A stretch of DNA of 64,000 nucleotides from Solirubrobacteraceae bacterium (GCA_030447505.1 JAUJOT010000002.1:310001-374000); one strand, 5' to 3'. Counted from the stretch's first letter, positions 1-9,158 are shown. Notes: generated by a model from the letters alone, not told the origin. A program made the numbers and translations.

Positions 1-284
1 CGGACGTCGACGGCCTGCCGCCCGGAGAGGGCGCGTTCCTGCCCTGCTCGTTCTGGCTTGTCGACTGCCTCGCGCTGACCGGGCGCCGCGACGACGCGTT
101 GGCGCTCTACGACCGCCTGCTCGGGCTGCGCAACGACGTCGGGCTGCTGTCGGAGGAGTACGACCCGCACGCCAAGCGGCTCGTCGGCAACTTCCCGCAG
201 GCGTTCACCCACGTCGGGCTCGTGAACTCGGCGCTCAACCTCGATCCCGGCGTCGGGCCGGCGAACGTCCGCAGGCGGGCCTGA
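1..284 (+). CDS. GH15 glucoamylase/trehalase family protein, C-terminal fragment
   Basis: Only the last 93 codons are in the window; the reading frame enters at base 3 and stops at 282-284. The residues (PGEGAFLPCSFWLVDCLAL, then LSEEYDP and FPQAFTHVGLVNSA) match the end of the (alpha/alpha)6 barrel of glycoside hydrolase family 15, including the SEEYDP and NFPQAFTH segments typical of bacterial glucoamylase- or trehalase-type members. Such enzymes release glucose from alpha-glucans or trehalose. The stop overlaps the start of the next gene by one base (TGATG), and that gene looks like a glucose dehydrogenase, so a glucose-releasing then glucose-oxidising pair is plausible. Substrate cannot be told from this fragment. 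Confidence 0.85.
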   Translation, partial: DVDGLPPGEGAFLPCSFWLVDCLALTGRRDDALALYDRLLGLRNDVGLLSEEYDPHAKRLVGNFPQAFTHVGLVNSALNLDPGVGPANVRRRA

Positions 285-1330
285 TGCGGGCGATCACGGT
301 CATCCCGGGCGAGCGGGACTCGGCGCGCCTGGAGGAGATCGAGGAGCCGTCCCCGGAGGCCGGGGCCGTGCTCGTCCAAGCGGTCGCGATCGGCGTCTGC
401 GGTACGGACGGCGAGATCATCCGCGGCGAGTACGGATGGTCGCCACCGGGTCGCGCGCGGCTCGTGCTGGGTCACGAGTCGCTGGGACGGGTGATCGAGG
501 CGCCCGACGGCGCAGCGGTCAGCGCGGGAGATCTCGTCGTGGGGATCGTGCGGCGCCCCGATCCCGAGCCCTGCGTCTGCTGCGCCGCCGGCGAATGGGA
601 CCAATGCCGCAATGGACGCTATACCGAACGCGGGATCAAGGAGATCGACGGCTACGGCTCCGAGCGCTGGCGCGTCGAGCCGGAGTTCGCCGTGCGCGTC
701 GATCCCCAGCTGGGCCGGCTCGGCGTCCTTCTCGAGCCGGCGAGCATCGTCGCCAAGGCATGGGACCAGATCGACCGCATCAGCCGGCGCGCATGCACCC
801 GGATCGAGACGGCGCTCGTCACCGGCGCCGGAGCGATCGGCCTGCTGGCCGCGCTGCTGGCGCGCCAGCGAGGGCTTGACGTGCACGTGCTCGACATCGT
901 CGCCGCCGGCCCCAAGCCCGAGGCCGTCGCGGCACTGGGCGCCGCGTATCACCACGGCGACGTCAGGGAGATCGGCGATGTCGACGTGGTCGTCGAGGCG
1001 ACCGGCGTGGGCAGCGTCATCTTCGACGTCATCGGCCAGACGAATCCGGGCGGCATCGTCTGCCTCACCGGCATGTCGCCGGCGGGACGCAGGATCGAGA
1101 TCGACGCCGGCGCACTGAACCGCGAACTGGTACTCGAGAACGACGTCGTCTTCGGGTCCGTGAACGCAAACCGGCGCCACTACCGGCTCGCCGCCGACGC
1201 GCTGGCGCGCGCCGACCGCGACTGGCTGGAGCGGCTCGTCACGCGCTGGGTTTCGCTCGACCAGTGGCGAAGCGCGCTCGAACGCCGCGACGACGACATC
1301 AAGGTCGCGATCGCGTTCGACGCCGGCTGA
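284..1330 (+). CDS. Glucose 1-dehydrogenase-like zinc MDR oxidoreductase
   Basis: A 348-residue medium-chain dehydrogenase resembling archaeal and actinobacterial glucose 1-dehydrogenases, which oxidise glucose to gluconolactone with NAD(P). The sequence shows the catalytic zinc region (Cys39 in GVCGTD, His64-Glu65 in LGHES), a structural-zinc cysteine group (Cys97, 99, 100, 108), the LLEPASIVAKAW segment around Glu151 characteristic of the glucose dehydrogenase branch, and a nucleotide-binding GAGAIG at 181-186. The length is usual for the family. The ATG overlaps the TGA of the GH15 gene, implying translational coupling. Sugar specificity (glucose against galactose or other aldoses) is inferred. 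Confidence 0.85.
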   Translation: MRAITVIPGERDSARLEEIEEPSPEAGAVLVQAVAIGVCGTDGEIIRGEYGWSPPGRARLVLGHESLGRVIEAPDGAAVSAGDLVVGIVRRPDPEPCVCCAAGEWDQCRNGRYTERGIKEIDGYGSERWRVEPEFAVRVDPQLGRLGVLLEPASIVAKAWDQIDRISRRACTRIETALVTGAGAIGLLAALLARQRGLDVHVLDIVAAGPKPEAVAALGAAYHHGDVREIGDVDVVVEATGVGSVIFDVIGQTNPGGIVCLTGMSPAGRRIEIDAGALNRELVLENDVVFGSVNANRRHYRLAADALARADRDWLERLVTRWVSLDQWRSALERRDDDIKVAIAFDAG

Positions 1331-1428
1331 CGCCCGCGCCGGCGAGCCGCACCCGGCGGCCGGCGGCCGATCGGCAACGTAAGCTCCGCGGCCTGTCGCC
1401 AGCAGCCAGCAGCAGCCCCTCAGCCGCG

Positions 1429-2106
1429 TTGACGGCGACGGCGCGGCGCGGCCTCGCCCGCGCCGCCGCGATCAGCGCGCTCGCGCTCGTGCCGGAGGCG
1501 CTGCACGGCGCCGAGGATGTGCGCGGCGCTTTCGGCCCCGCGCCGGCGCTCGCCGTCCTGCTGCTCGCGCAGGCGGTCGCAGCCGCGGCCGCGCTGCACG
1601 GCCGGCGCTTCGGGGCACGCCTGCTGCTCGCCGTCAGCGCCGCGTGGATCTTCGGCGCCGTCGCCGATCATCCCGAGGCGTTCGCCGATCCGGCGGGCTT
1701 TCGCGACGGCTGGACGTCGGCGCTCCCCGTCCTCGCGCTCGTCGCGCTGAACGGCGCCGCGGCGGCGTACGCCCTCGCGCCGTCGATGCCGCGCCGCTGG
1801 GACGCGCTGAAGACGTCGCCCGCCGACGCGTGGGCGGCGTGCGAGTACGAGCGCGCCGTCGTGCTCGACGTGCGCGCGGCGCGCGAGCGCGCCGGCGGCG
1901 CGATTCCAGGTGCGATGCCGGCATCGTGGCGCGCACCGCAGGCGCCGCCCGGCGACCGCCCCGTGCTCGTCGTGTGCTCGCACGGCGGGCGCAGCCTGCG
2001 TGCCGTGCACAGGCTGCGCGCGGCCGGCATCGACGCGCGCTCGATCGCCGGCGGGATGAACGCCCACCGCCGAGCGCGCCTGCCGATCGAGGACGGGCCG
2101 TCGTGA
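1429..2106 (+). CDS. Membrane protein with C-terminal rhodanese-like domain
   Basis: About 225 residues if translation begins at TTG 1429; the frame is open further upstream but loses coding character there, so the start is uncertain. The N-terminal half has three hydrophobic segments (about residues 38-56, 62-80 and 96-116) and resembles a small membrane domain. The C-terminal part (about 125-225) looks like rhodanese, with LDVRAARERAGGAIPGA and the active-site loop CSHGGRS (Cys183), which could carry a persulfide. The stop overlaps the GTG of the next gene (GTGA), a phytoene-desaturase-like flavoprotein. Its function is unknown; sulfur transfer or redox sensing would fit the intact loop. 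Confidence 0.65.
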   Translation: MTATARRGLARAAAISALALVPEALHGAEDVRGAFGPAPALAVLLLAQAVAAAAALHGRRFGARLLLAVSAAWIFGAVADHPEAFADPAGFRDGWTSALPVLALVALNGAAAAYALAPSMPRRWDALKTSPADAWAACEYERAVVLDVRAARERAGGAIPGAMPASWRAPQAPPGDRPVLVVCSHGGRSLRAVHRLRAAGIDARSIAGGMNAHRRARLPIEDGPS

Positions 2107-3638
2107 GGGCGATCGTCGTCGGCGCCGGCCACAACGGGCTCGTGTGCGCGTGCTACCTGGCGAGCGCCGGGCTCGACGTGCTCGTCCTCGAAGCCTCCGA
2201 CCGCCCCGGCGGCGGCTCGCGCACCGACGAGACCGTGCCCGGCTACCGCTTCGACACCCATTCCGTCGCGCACAACATCATCAACATGACCTCGATCCCG
2301 CGCGAGCTCGGGCTCGCCGCGGCGGGGCTCGAGTACCGCGAGATGGACCCCTTCGCGATCGCCGTCTTCGCCGACGGCCGGCGCGTGCGCTTCCATCGAT
2401 CGATCGAGCGGACCGTCGCTTCGATCGCCGAGATCGACCGTGCCGAGGCCGCGGCCTACGGCGCGTTCATGGCAGAGGCGACGCCGCTCGTCGACCTCCT
2501 GACGCTCGGTCTGCAGGGCGGCGCCAGTCCGCGCGAGCTGTGCGGGCGGCTGCTGCGACGGATGCCGCAGGCCGCGCGCGTGCTGCGCCGCGGTGGGCTG
2601 CGGCTGACAGGCGAGCTGCTCGGCGGCTATGGCCGGCTGCTGCGCAGCCGCCTGCCGTCGGACCTCACGCGCGCGCCGATCAGCGCGTTCGCGGCACATG
2701 CCAACGCCGGCCCCGACGTGCCCGGCAGCGCGCTCTTCGGCTTCTGGCAGGCCGCCTACCACCGCCACGGCCAGTGGCACGCCACCGGTGGAGCGCAGGG
2801 GCTGAGCGACGCGCTGGCGCGGCGCCTGCAGCAGCTCGGCGGCAGCCTGCGCTGCGACGCCCGCGTCACGCGCATCGACGCCGCCGGCGGGCGCGTGCGG
2901 GCCGTCGAGCTCGCTGCGGCCGAGCGGCTGGCGGCCGACGTCGTCGTGACCGCGATCCACCCGAAGGCCGCGCTGCTCGAGCTGCTCGACCCTCCGCTGG
3001 GCGGCTCGCTCGGCGTCCAGCTGGCCGCCGCGCACGCGTCCAACACCGTGCAGATGCTCGTCCACGTCGCCGTCGACCGCCTGCCCGCATACACGCACGC
3101 GCGCGCCGGCGACCACAACGGCCTGCAGAGCTTCGTCGACGAGCTCGGCGAGCTCGTCGCCGCGTTCCACGCCGCCGAGGACCGGCGCGTGCACCTACCG
3201 GTTCCGGCGTACGCGTTCACGACCTCGGCGCTCGACGCGGGCCTCGCGCCGCCCGGCCATCACACCGTCTACCTCGCCTATCCCGCGGCGCCGTTTCACG
3301 TCGAGGGCGGCTGGGAGCGGGCCGCCCCGACCGTCGTGGAGAGCCTGCTCGACCAGATGCAGGCGCGGGCGCCGGGCTTTCGCGACACGATCCAGGGCAT
3401 CGCGGTGCGCACGCCGGAGCTGATGGCACGCGAGCTGCACTGGCCGGGCGCCCACCCGATGCACCTCGACATCACGCTCGACCAGCTGGGGGTGCTGCGC
3501 CCGATCGGCGCGCTCGGGTCGCATCGCACGCCGACGACCGGCATGTACGTCAGCGGCGCCGGCACCGCGCCGACCGCCGGGATCGCAGGCGGCCCCGGGC
3601 GCGCAGCGGCGCGCGCGGTGCTGCGCGACGTCGGTTGA
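2103..3638 (+). CDS. Phytoene desaturase-like NAD(P)/FAD oxidoreductase
   Basis: A 511-residue flavoprotein of the CrtI/amine-oxidase superfamily. The N-terminus has the dinucleotide-binding motif VVGAGHNGLVCACYLASAG followed by LEASDRPGGGSRT. The C-terminus has the second FAD-contact segment (MYVSGAGTAPTAGIAGGPGRAAAR). Homologues in actinobacteria are annotated as NAD(P)/FAD-dependent oxidoreductases of unknown substrate. No other carotenoid gene is nearby, so a carotenoid role is not supported. The GTG start overlaps the preceding stop, so it is probably co-translated with the rhodanese-like membrane protein. A relative of the same family lies at 48709-50259. Confidence 0.8.
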   Translation: MRAIVVGAGHNGLVCACYLASAGLDVLVLEASDRPGGGSRTDETVPGYRFDTHSVAHNIINMTSIPRELGLAAAGLEYREMDPFAIAVFADGRRVRFHRSIERTVASIAEIDRAEAAAYGAFMAEATPLVDLLTLGLQGGASPRELCGRLLRRMPQAARVLRRGGLRLTGELLGGYGRLLRSRLPSDLTRAPISAFAAHANAGPDVPGSALFGFWQAAYHRHGQWHATGGAQGLSDALARRLQQLGGSLRCDARVTRIDAAGGRVRAVELAAAERLAADVVVTAIHPKAALLELLDPPLGGSLGVQLAAAHASNTVQMLVHVAVDRLPAYTHARAGDHNGLQSFVDELGELVAAFHAAEDRRVHLPVPAYAFTTSALDAGLAPPGHHTVYLAYPAAPFHVEGGWERAAPTVVESLLDQMQARAPGFRDTIQGIAVRTPELMARELHWPGAHPMHLDITLDQLGVLRPIGALGSHRTPTTGMYVSGAGTAPTAGIAGGPGRAAARAVLRDVG

Positions 3639-3738
3639 GCGTTCGAGACGCGATCAGCGCGGGCGTTCGCCGAGGTCGTGCTCGGGCTGCGCCGGCGTGA
3701 CCTTCCGTGCGCGCGCTCACGCCGTCGTGTCAGCGGCG

Positions 3739-6147
3739 TCAGCGGCGTCTGCGGCGCCGCGGTCGGGCGCGCCGGCGAAGCACGCGCGTCGCGAAGACGA
3801 CGACCAGGCCTGCGACGAGCGCGATCAGGCTCTGCGGGCGCGACGGCGCGCGGCGGGCGACGGGCGGCGGTGCAGCCGCGGCGGCCGGTTGGGGCGCGGC
3901 CGCCGCGACCTCTGCCGGTCGCGCCTCGCTCGGCGGCGGCCCTGGCGCGACCGTCCGTCGCGCTCGCTCGCTCTGGCGCCGAAGGCGCCTGCCGGGCCAC
4001 TCGCTGTGGTAGCCGGCGAGCCCGATCACCGCGGGCACGAGCACGGTGCGCACCAGGAACGCGTCGATCAGCAGGCCCGTCGCCATCACGAACGCCAGCT
4101 GCTGGAAGGCCAGCAGCGGGACGAGCGCGAGCGCGGCGAAGGAGAACGCGAGGACGATCCCGGCGGCCGAGATCGCACGCGCCGCGCCGGCGCCGGCGAC
4201 GACCGTCGCCTCGCGCAGCGGCCGCCGCTGAGCCTCGTCCCAGACGCGGCCGACGAGCAGGATGTTGTAGTCCGAGCCGAGCGCGACGAGCAGCACGCCC
4301 GCCGTGACCGGCACGTAGTACGCGAGCTCCTCTGCATCGAGCAGCAGCTCGAACAGCCCGACCCCGAGGCCGATCGCTGCGACCGGGGCGAGCGCGGCGG
4401 CGGCGACCAGGTACAGCGGCGCGACCAGCCCGCGCAGGAACACGACGAGCACGAGCAGGACGGCGAGCAGCACCGCGGGAATCACGCGCCGCAGATCGAG
4501 GACGGTGCCGTCGATCGTCTCCTGAGACAGCGCCGTGTCGCCCGCGAAGCTCGCGTGCGCCTGCGGCAGCCCCGCCCGCGCCAGCAGCGTGTCGATGCGG
4601 TCGCGCAGCCCGTCGAGACGTTTGATCGCGGCGCTGCCGAGCGGATCGGCCGTAAAGGCGATGGCGTAGCGGGCGGCGTTGCCGTTCTCGGCCAGCAGCG
4701 CGCCGAGCTCGCGGTCGGTCGGGTTGAGCGGCGGGCCCAGGACCTCGGCGACGCCGGGCTGGTCGGCCAGCAGGCGCTGCAGGCGCGCGAGCGACTGGCG
4801 TCTCTGCGTGATGCCGCGCTGCTCGACGAGAAGCACCGTCGGCGAGAGGACGCCGGGCACGAACGCGGCCGACGCCTGGGCGTACGCGCGCCGCGCCTCG
4901 CTGTCGCTCGGCAGGCCTCGGATCAGCGGGTTGCCGAGGTCGATCGTCGCGATCGGCGCCGCCATCGCGGTCAGGGCGAGAAGCGATACCGCGATCGCCG
5001 TGCGCGGCTTGAGCACAGCCCAACGTAGGAGCCGGGCGACGACGCTGTCCCTCGGCTGGGGACCGTCGGCGGGCGCACCGGGGCGGTGCGGCCAGAACAG
5101 TCGCCGCCCGAGCAGCGCCAGCGAGGCGGGGACGAAGGTCATCGCCACCGCCATCCCGATCAGGACCGCGAGCGCCAGCCCCGGCCCGAAGGCGCGCAGG
5201 AACCCCGAACCCGCGACGACAAGCGCGCCACATGCCGCCGCGACGGCCAGCCCGCAGGTCAGGATGATCGGTGTCAGCTCGGCGGTCGTCGCGCGCGCGG
5301 CAGCGTCCGGCTGCTCGCCGCTGTCCAGGCGGCGACGAAATCGCGACAGGAAGAACAGGGAGTAGTCGGTCACGACTCCGAACAGCAGCGCGACGATGAC
5401 GGGCTCGACCTCGCTCGGAACCGAGACCCCGAGCGCCGCTCCGATCGTCGCCACCAGCCGGACGCACACGAGGTAGGCGATCGCGACGGCGGCCAGGTTG
5501 ACGAACGGGGCGAGCAGCGCGCGGAAGTACAGCCCCACGGCGACGAGCACGAAGAGGAGCGTCGCGCCCTCGAAGAGCGGCAGATGCTCTTCGATCACCT
5601 CCGCCTGGGCGGCGCGGGCCGGAATCGCCCCCGTGACGCCGACGAACGCGTCGGCGCCGTCGGCGCCGACGGCGGGGCGCACGTACTGCTCGGCGAAGCG
5701 CTCGGCTGCCCCGGTGCGTCCGTCGCGGCCGACGCTGGGCGGAAACAGCAACGGGATCAGCAGCGTCGTCGACCGCTCGCGGATCAGCGGGACGTCGCCG
5801 ATGCCGTTGGAGAGCAGATAGCCGCGCGTCTGGCGCAGCGTCGGCAGCTCGCCCCTGTCCAGGCGCACCGTCTGGAAGGCGACGCGCGCCTGATCGCGGA
5901 GCGACAGGCCATCGCCGTCGCGCACGACGATGGTCGTCCGGCTCAGGAAGGGGAACCGGAAGAGCTCCGCCGCGCGCTGCTCGGACTCGATCGCCTCCGC
6001 GCCCGTCGGCACGAGGTCGCCGAGAGCGCCGACCTGGGCCTCGCGGATCGACGGCAGCAGCAGCGTGAACGCGACCGCAGCGGCGATCCAGGCGAGGACG
6101 ATCGGCACCCGCGCGGCGATGACGACGCGAGCGAAGCGATCGGCCAT
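3739..6147 (-). CDS. MMPL-family RND transporter
   Basis: An 802-residue integral membrane protein with the two-fold MMPL layout: a first transmembrane helix (VIAARVPIVLAWIAAAVAFTL), a large extracytoplasmic domain, about five helices, then a repeat of helix, loop and helix bundle. The segment VVTDYSLFFLSRFRRRL in the first half and ALGSDYNILLVGRVWDEA in the second match the conserved helix 4 and 10 regions that carry proton-relay aspartates in MMPL/RND proteins. These pumps export lipids or hydrophobic compounds. The arginine-rich tail runs to the stop at 3739. It follows the two-helix membrane protein by 6 bases, so the two are likely co-expressed. Substrate unknown. Confidence 0.88.
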   Translation of the reverse strand: MADRFARVVIAARVPIVLAWIAAAVAFTLLLPSIREAQVGALGDLVPTGAEAIESEQRAAELFRFPFLSRTTIVVRDGDGLSLRDQARVAFQTVRLDRGELPTLRQTRGYLLSNGIGDVPLIRERSTTLLIPLLFPPSVGRDGRTGAAERFAEQYVRPAVGADGADAFVGVTGAIPARAAQAEVIEEHLPLFEGATLLFVLVAVGLYFRALLAPFVNLAAVAIAYLVCVRLVATIGAALGVSVPSEVEPVIVALLFGVVTDYSLFFLSRFRRRLDSGEQPDAAARATTAELTPIILTCGLAVAAACGALVVAGSGFLRAFGPGLALAVLIGMAVAMTFVPASLALLGRRLFWPHRPGAPADGPQPRDSVVARLLRWAVLKPRTAIAVSLLALTAMAAPIATIDLGNPLIRGLPSDSEARRAYAQASAAFVPGVLSPTVLLVEQRGITQRRQSLARLQRLLADQPGVAEVLGPPLNPTDRELGALLAENGNAARYAIAFTADPLGSAAIKRLDGLRDRIDTLLARAGLPQAHASFAGDTALSQETIDGTVLDLRRVIPAVLLAVLLVLVVFLRGLVAPLYLVAAAALAPVAAIGLGVGLFELLLDAEELAYYVPVTAGVLLVALGSDYNILLVGRVWDEAQRRPLREATVVAGAGAARAISAAGIVLAFSFAALALVPLLAFQQLAFVMATGLLIDAFLVRTVLVPAVIGLAGYHSEWPGRRLRRQSERARRTVAPGPPPSEARPAEVAAAAPQPAAAAAPPPVARRAPSRPQSLIALVAGLVVVFATRVLRRRARPRRRRRR

Positions 6148-6153
6148 CGCGCG

Positions 6154-6825
6154 TCAGCGGCCGCTGTGCTCGAGGTTCAGCCGCCGGCGCTCGGCGGCCG
6201 CCAGCTCACCGTAGCGTCCTTCGGCGAGGTCCACCCAGGGACGGTCGCCGACCTCGCGCTGCAGCCGCCGGTAGCTCATCGTCTGCAGCGCGCGATGGGC
6301 GAGCAGCCGCTCGAGCGGCGGTTCGCCGCCGAAGCGCTCGAGCAGCTGGCGCATCGCACGGCGCTCGCGGGCGCGCGCGAGCCGAGCGGGGAGGTACACG
6401 AACAGGATCGCGCTCGACGGGATCAGCGCGACCGACAGGCCCAGCAACGTGCTGAGGTTCGAGATGCTGTCGCGCGCGGTGCGGCCGCTGATCTTCGTCT
6501 CGCGCCCCACGTCGGTGATCTCCTTCGCGGTCCGGTCGATCCGGTCACCGACCAGCGGGATGTTCAGCTCGTCGAGCGCGCGCCCGGTGTCCTCGACGGC
6601 CCCGCCCGCATTGGAGATCGTCCTGCTGAGCTCGGTCAGGCCCTCGACCTCGTCGTGGACGCGCAGCCCGAGCAGCAGCCAGGCGACGACCCAGACGACG
6701 ACCAGGAGGTCGACCGCGATGATCCACGTGCCGACCGGCGGCCAGTTGCCGGCCGAGTCTCTTGCGTCGGCCGTGCTCACGCTGCTGAGCGCAGCAACGG
6801 CTCGCCGAGCGCCGCGCAGCGACAC
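6154..6825 (-). CDS. Two-helix membrane protein of unknown function
   Basis: A 223-residue protein I do not recognise. It has a hydrophobic segment near residues 32-55 (TWIIAVDLLVVVWVVAWLLLGL), an intervening helical region rich in charged residues (about 56-120) that could form a coiled coil outside the membrane, a second hydrophobic segment near 123-147 (LLGLSVALIPSSAILFVYLPARL), and a charged cytoplasmic tail. The arrangement suggests a helical hairpin with a soluble loop. It lies just upstream of the MMPL transporter on the same strand with a 6-base gap, so it may be an accessory subunit; that is inference from position only. Confidence 0.7.
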   Translation of the reverse strand: MSLRGARRAVAALSSVSTADARDSAGNWPPVGTWIIAVDLLVVVWVVAWLLLGLRVHDEVEGLTELSRTISNAGGAVEDTGRALDELNIPLVGDRIDRTAKEITDVGRETKISGRTARDSISNLSTLLGLSVALIPSSAILFVYLPARLARARERRAMRQLLERFGGEPPLERLLAHRALQTMSYRRLQREVGDRPWVDLAEGRYGELAAAERRRLNLEHSGR

Positions 6826-6840
6826 GCGCGGCCCCTCATG

Positions 6841-7158
6841 CTATGAGGCCTCCTCGACAGCCTGCTCGAGCTCGTCCTTGCTCATCTTCGAGCGGCCGGC
6901 GACGTCGAGATCCTTGGCCTTCTCGGAGAGCTCGTTCTTCGTCGGCTCGTCGCGTGAGCCGCCGGAGTCATCCTTGAGCTCCCAGTGGTCGCCCTGCTTC
7001 TCGGCGACGTTCTTCACCGACGCCCAGGCGGTGCGGTGAGCGCGCTCCTCGTCGTCGTACTCGTCGTGGGCGCTGTCGAGCGTCTTCTCGTACGTGCGCT
7101 GCACCTTGTCGGGTGAACGCTCGAGCGTGCTCGGAAGATCTTCCTTGTTGGCTGGCAT
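6841..7158 (-). CDS. ChaB and Rho_N domain stress-type protein
   Basis: A 105-residue, highly charged soluble protein. Residues 1-60 match the ChaB fold region (LPSTLERSPDKVQRTYEKTLDSA, then AHRTAWASVKN), and residues 74-105 look like a small SAP/Rho-N helical motif (ELSEKAKDLDVAGRSKMSKDELEQAV) that often binds nucleic acid. ChaB-like proteins are usually annotated as cation transport regulators or general stress proteins, on weak evidence. I chose ATG 7158 because GGAGG lies just upstream on this strand and because the longer open frame beyond it has no coding character. It is divergent from the stress-like gene at 7357. Confidence 0.8.
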   Translation of the reverse strand: MPANKEDLPSTLERSPDKVQRTYEKTLDSAHDEYDDEERAHRTAWASVKNVAEKQGDHWELKDDSGGSRDEPTKNELSEKAKDLDVAGRSKMSKDELEQAVEEAS

Positions 7159-7356
7159 CGCGCCTCCTTCGGATCGCCGTCGGGTCGCGCAACTACCCGC
7201 GCCGCGGCTCGCCTGAACGAGTGCGTCAGCGGCCTGACGAGAGTCCGACGACCGGCCGGCCTCGGTGAGAGACGTCACGCGGCTGACCGCTTGAGCGACG
7301 CTGTTCGCGCACGCGGGAACGCTGACGTGCGTGAAAGCAACACGGAGAGAGGTCCC

Positions 7357-7875
7357 ATGACCGCCGCCCACGACGAAGACCGCGGCGTGCAGCCGCCCCG
7401 TGAGACGATCGCCACCTTTCGTACCTATCGCGATGCCGAGCGCGCCGTGGACTGGCTCTCCGACCGCGGCTTCGCGGTCGACCGCGTCAGCATCGTCGGC
7501 ACCGGGATCGCGATCGTCGAGCAGGTGACAGGACGGCTGACGACGGCGCGCGCAGCGCTGAGCGGAGCGGCCCAGGGCGCGTTCGTCGCGCTGCTGTTCA
7601 CGTTGCTGCTGGGTATCTTCTTCACCGTCGCCGAGGGCTTCTGGGCACTGCTGCTCACCGCGCTCGGCGCGGGTGTCCTGTTCGGCGCGGTCTTTGCGGC
7701 TGCGCTGCACGCGTCGCGCGGCGGCCGCCGCGACTTCGCGTCGACCTCCGGCCTCAGCGCCGATCGCTTCGAGCTGCAGGCCGAGGTCGAGGTTGCCGCC
7801 GAGGCGCGCCTCGTGCTGGACGAGATGCCGCCGTCGGACCGCGATCACGCTGCCGGCGCGCTGCGACCCGCGTGA
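7357..7875 (+). CDS. General stress protein 17M-like (YflT-type) membrane protein
   Basis: A 172-residue protein. The first 60 residues (IATFRTYRDAERAVDWLSDRGFAVDRVSIVG) match the small alpha/beta domain of the general stress protein 17M/YflT family. Two hydrophobic helices follow (about 69-95 and 97-119) around a short turn, then a charged tail that ends with a second alpha/beta-like strand (FELQAEVEVAAEARLVLDEM). Members are commonly induced by general stress in Gram-positive bacteria. The ATG is preceded by a GAGAGAGG ribosome binding site. It lies divergent from the ChaB/Rho_N gene, so a shared 200-base control region (7159-7356) is possible. Confidence 0.75.
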   Translation: MTAAHDEDRGVQPPRETIATFRTYRDAERAVDWLSDRGFAVDRVSIVGTGIAIVEQVTGRLTTARAALSGAAQGAFVALLFTLLLGIFFTVAEGFWALLLTALGAGVLFGAVFAAALHASRGGRRDFASTSGLSADRFELQAEVEVAAEARLVLDEMPPSDRDHAAGALRPA

Positions 7876-7961
7876 GCGACGGGTGGCGACGCTGACGACG
7901 GCACCGTCAGCCAGATGACGGCGGGGACGTGCCGGGCGCGACGCAGGGCATCCAGCCGACG

Positions 7962-9002
7962 ATGAGCCTTGCTCGATCACGCGTCGCGGCCGTCGCTGCG
8001 CTCGCCGCATTGGCGGCGGGCTGCGGCGGCGACGATTCCGTCGAGCGGCCGGCGCGAGCCGAGGCGCCCGACGTCGTCGTCGAGGGTGCGCGCACCAACG
8101 GGACGCTCGCTCGCGTCCCGGAGATCTACCGGCGGCTGGAGCCATCCGTCGTCGCCGTCGAGGTCAGCGGGGCAGAGGGCCGCGGCGAGGGCAGCGGCGT
8201 CGTCTACGAGCCGCGCCGGATCGTGACCAACCACCACGTCGTCGCGGGCGCGGACGACGTCGCCGTCGTGCTGGCAAGCGGCAAGCGGATCAGCGCGCGC
8301 GTCGTCGCGAGCGACCCTCGGACGGACCTGGCGCTGCTGGCAGTCGGGCGCGTCCTGCCGCCGGCGAAGTTCGCCGAGTCGCTGCCGCCCGTCGGCTCGC
8401 TCGCCGTCGCGATCGGCAACCCGCTCGGGTTCGCGGGGTCAGTCACGGCGGGCGTCGTCTCCGGTCTGGATCGTGCGATCCCCTCCGGCGGCCGGACGCC
8501 GGCGCTCGTCAACCTGCTCCAGACCGACGCGCCGATCTCACCGGGCAACTCCGGCGGCGCGCTCGTCGGCGCGGACGGCGAGGTGATCGGCATCAACGTC
8601 GCGTACATCCCTCCGATCGCGCGGGCCGTCTCGATCGGCTTCGCGATCCCATCGCCTACGGTCGTCGACGTGCTGCGACAGCTGGCGGCCGACGGCGACG
8701 TCGAGCACGCGTTCCTCGGCGTGCAGCTGCGGCCGTTGACGCCCGAGGTCGCCGACCGGCTCGGCCTGCGGGTGCAGGAGGGCGCGATCGTGGCCGGCGT
8801 CGGCAACGGGACGCCTGGCGATCGCGCGGGTCTGCGCGCGGGCGACATCATCGTCGAGGTCGGCGAGCGAGAGGTCGCAAGCGTGGAGGACGTCCTCTCC
8901 GTCCTTCGCCGGACCGAGCCGGGGAACAAGCTGACGTTCACCGTCGTGCGCGACGGCGACCGGCGCGACGTCACCGTCACGACGGGCCGGCGCGCGGATT
9001 GA
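7962..9002 (+). CDS. HtrA/DegP-like serine protease with PDZ domain, lipoprotein
   Basis: A 346-residue trypsin-like protease of the HtrA/DegP type, expected outside the cytoplasmic membrane. The start at ATG 7962 gives a lipoprotein signal with the lipobox LAAGC (Cys21); a GTG 33 bases upstream is the alternative. The catalytic triad is visible: His92 in TNHHVV, Asp122 in RTDLALL and Ser197 in PGNSGGAL. A single PDZ domain follows (about 255-340, FLGVQLRPLTPEVADRLGL to the end). The family degrades or refolds misfolded envelope proteins. The gene lies between stress-type and lipoprotein genes, which suits an envelope quality-control role. Confidence 0.9.
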   Translation: MSLARSRVAAVAALAALAAGCGGDDSVERPARAEAPDVVVEGARTNGTLARVPEIYRRLEPSVVAVEVSGAEGRGEGSGVVYEPRRIVTNHHVVAGADDVAVVLASGKRISARVVASDPRTDLALLAVGRVLPPAKFAESLPPVGSLAVAIGNPLGFAGSVTAGVVSGLDRAIPSGGRTPALVNLLQTDAPISPGNSGGALVGADGEVIGINVAYIPPIARAVSIGFAIPSPTVVDVLRQLAADGDVEHAFLGVQLRPLTPEVADRLGLRVQEGAIVAGVGNGTPGDRAGLRAGDIIVEVGEREVASVEDVLSVLRRTEPGNKLTFTVVRDGDRRDVTVTTGRRAD

Positions 9003-9158
9003 CATGCGCCGTCGAGTGGCGATCGAGACGAAGGCGACCGTCGTTTCAAGCGCTTGCGCTTCGGTTCGAGCGGAGAACGGGTGGCGCGGGCTGCTGGATC
9101 GTCAAGCGCCGGCGCGAGGACGCGCTGGCGCCGCGATGCTCGCGACCGCCTCGCCGGC

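Noticed and set aside
2103-3638. Carotenoid biosynthesis (crtI) annotation for the two CrtI-like flavoproteins
   Set aside because: No phytoene synthase, GGPP synthase or cyclase is nearby, and this superfamily has many non-carotenoid members.
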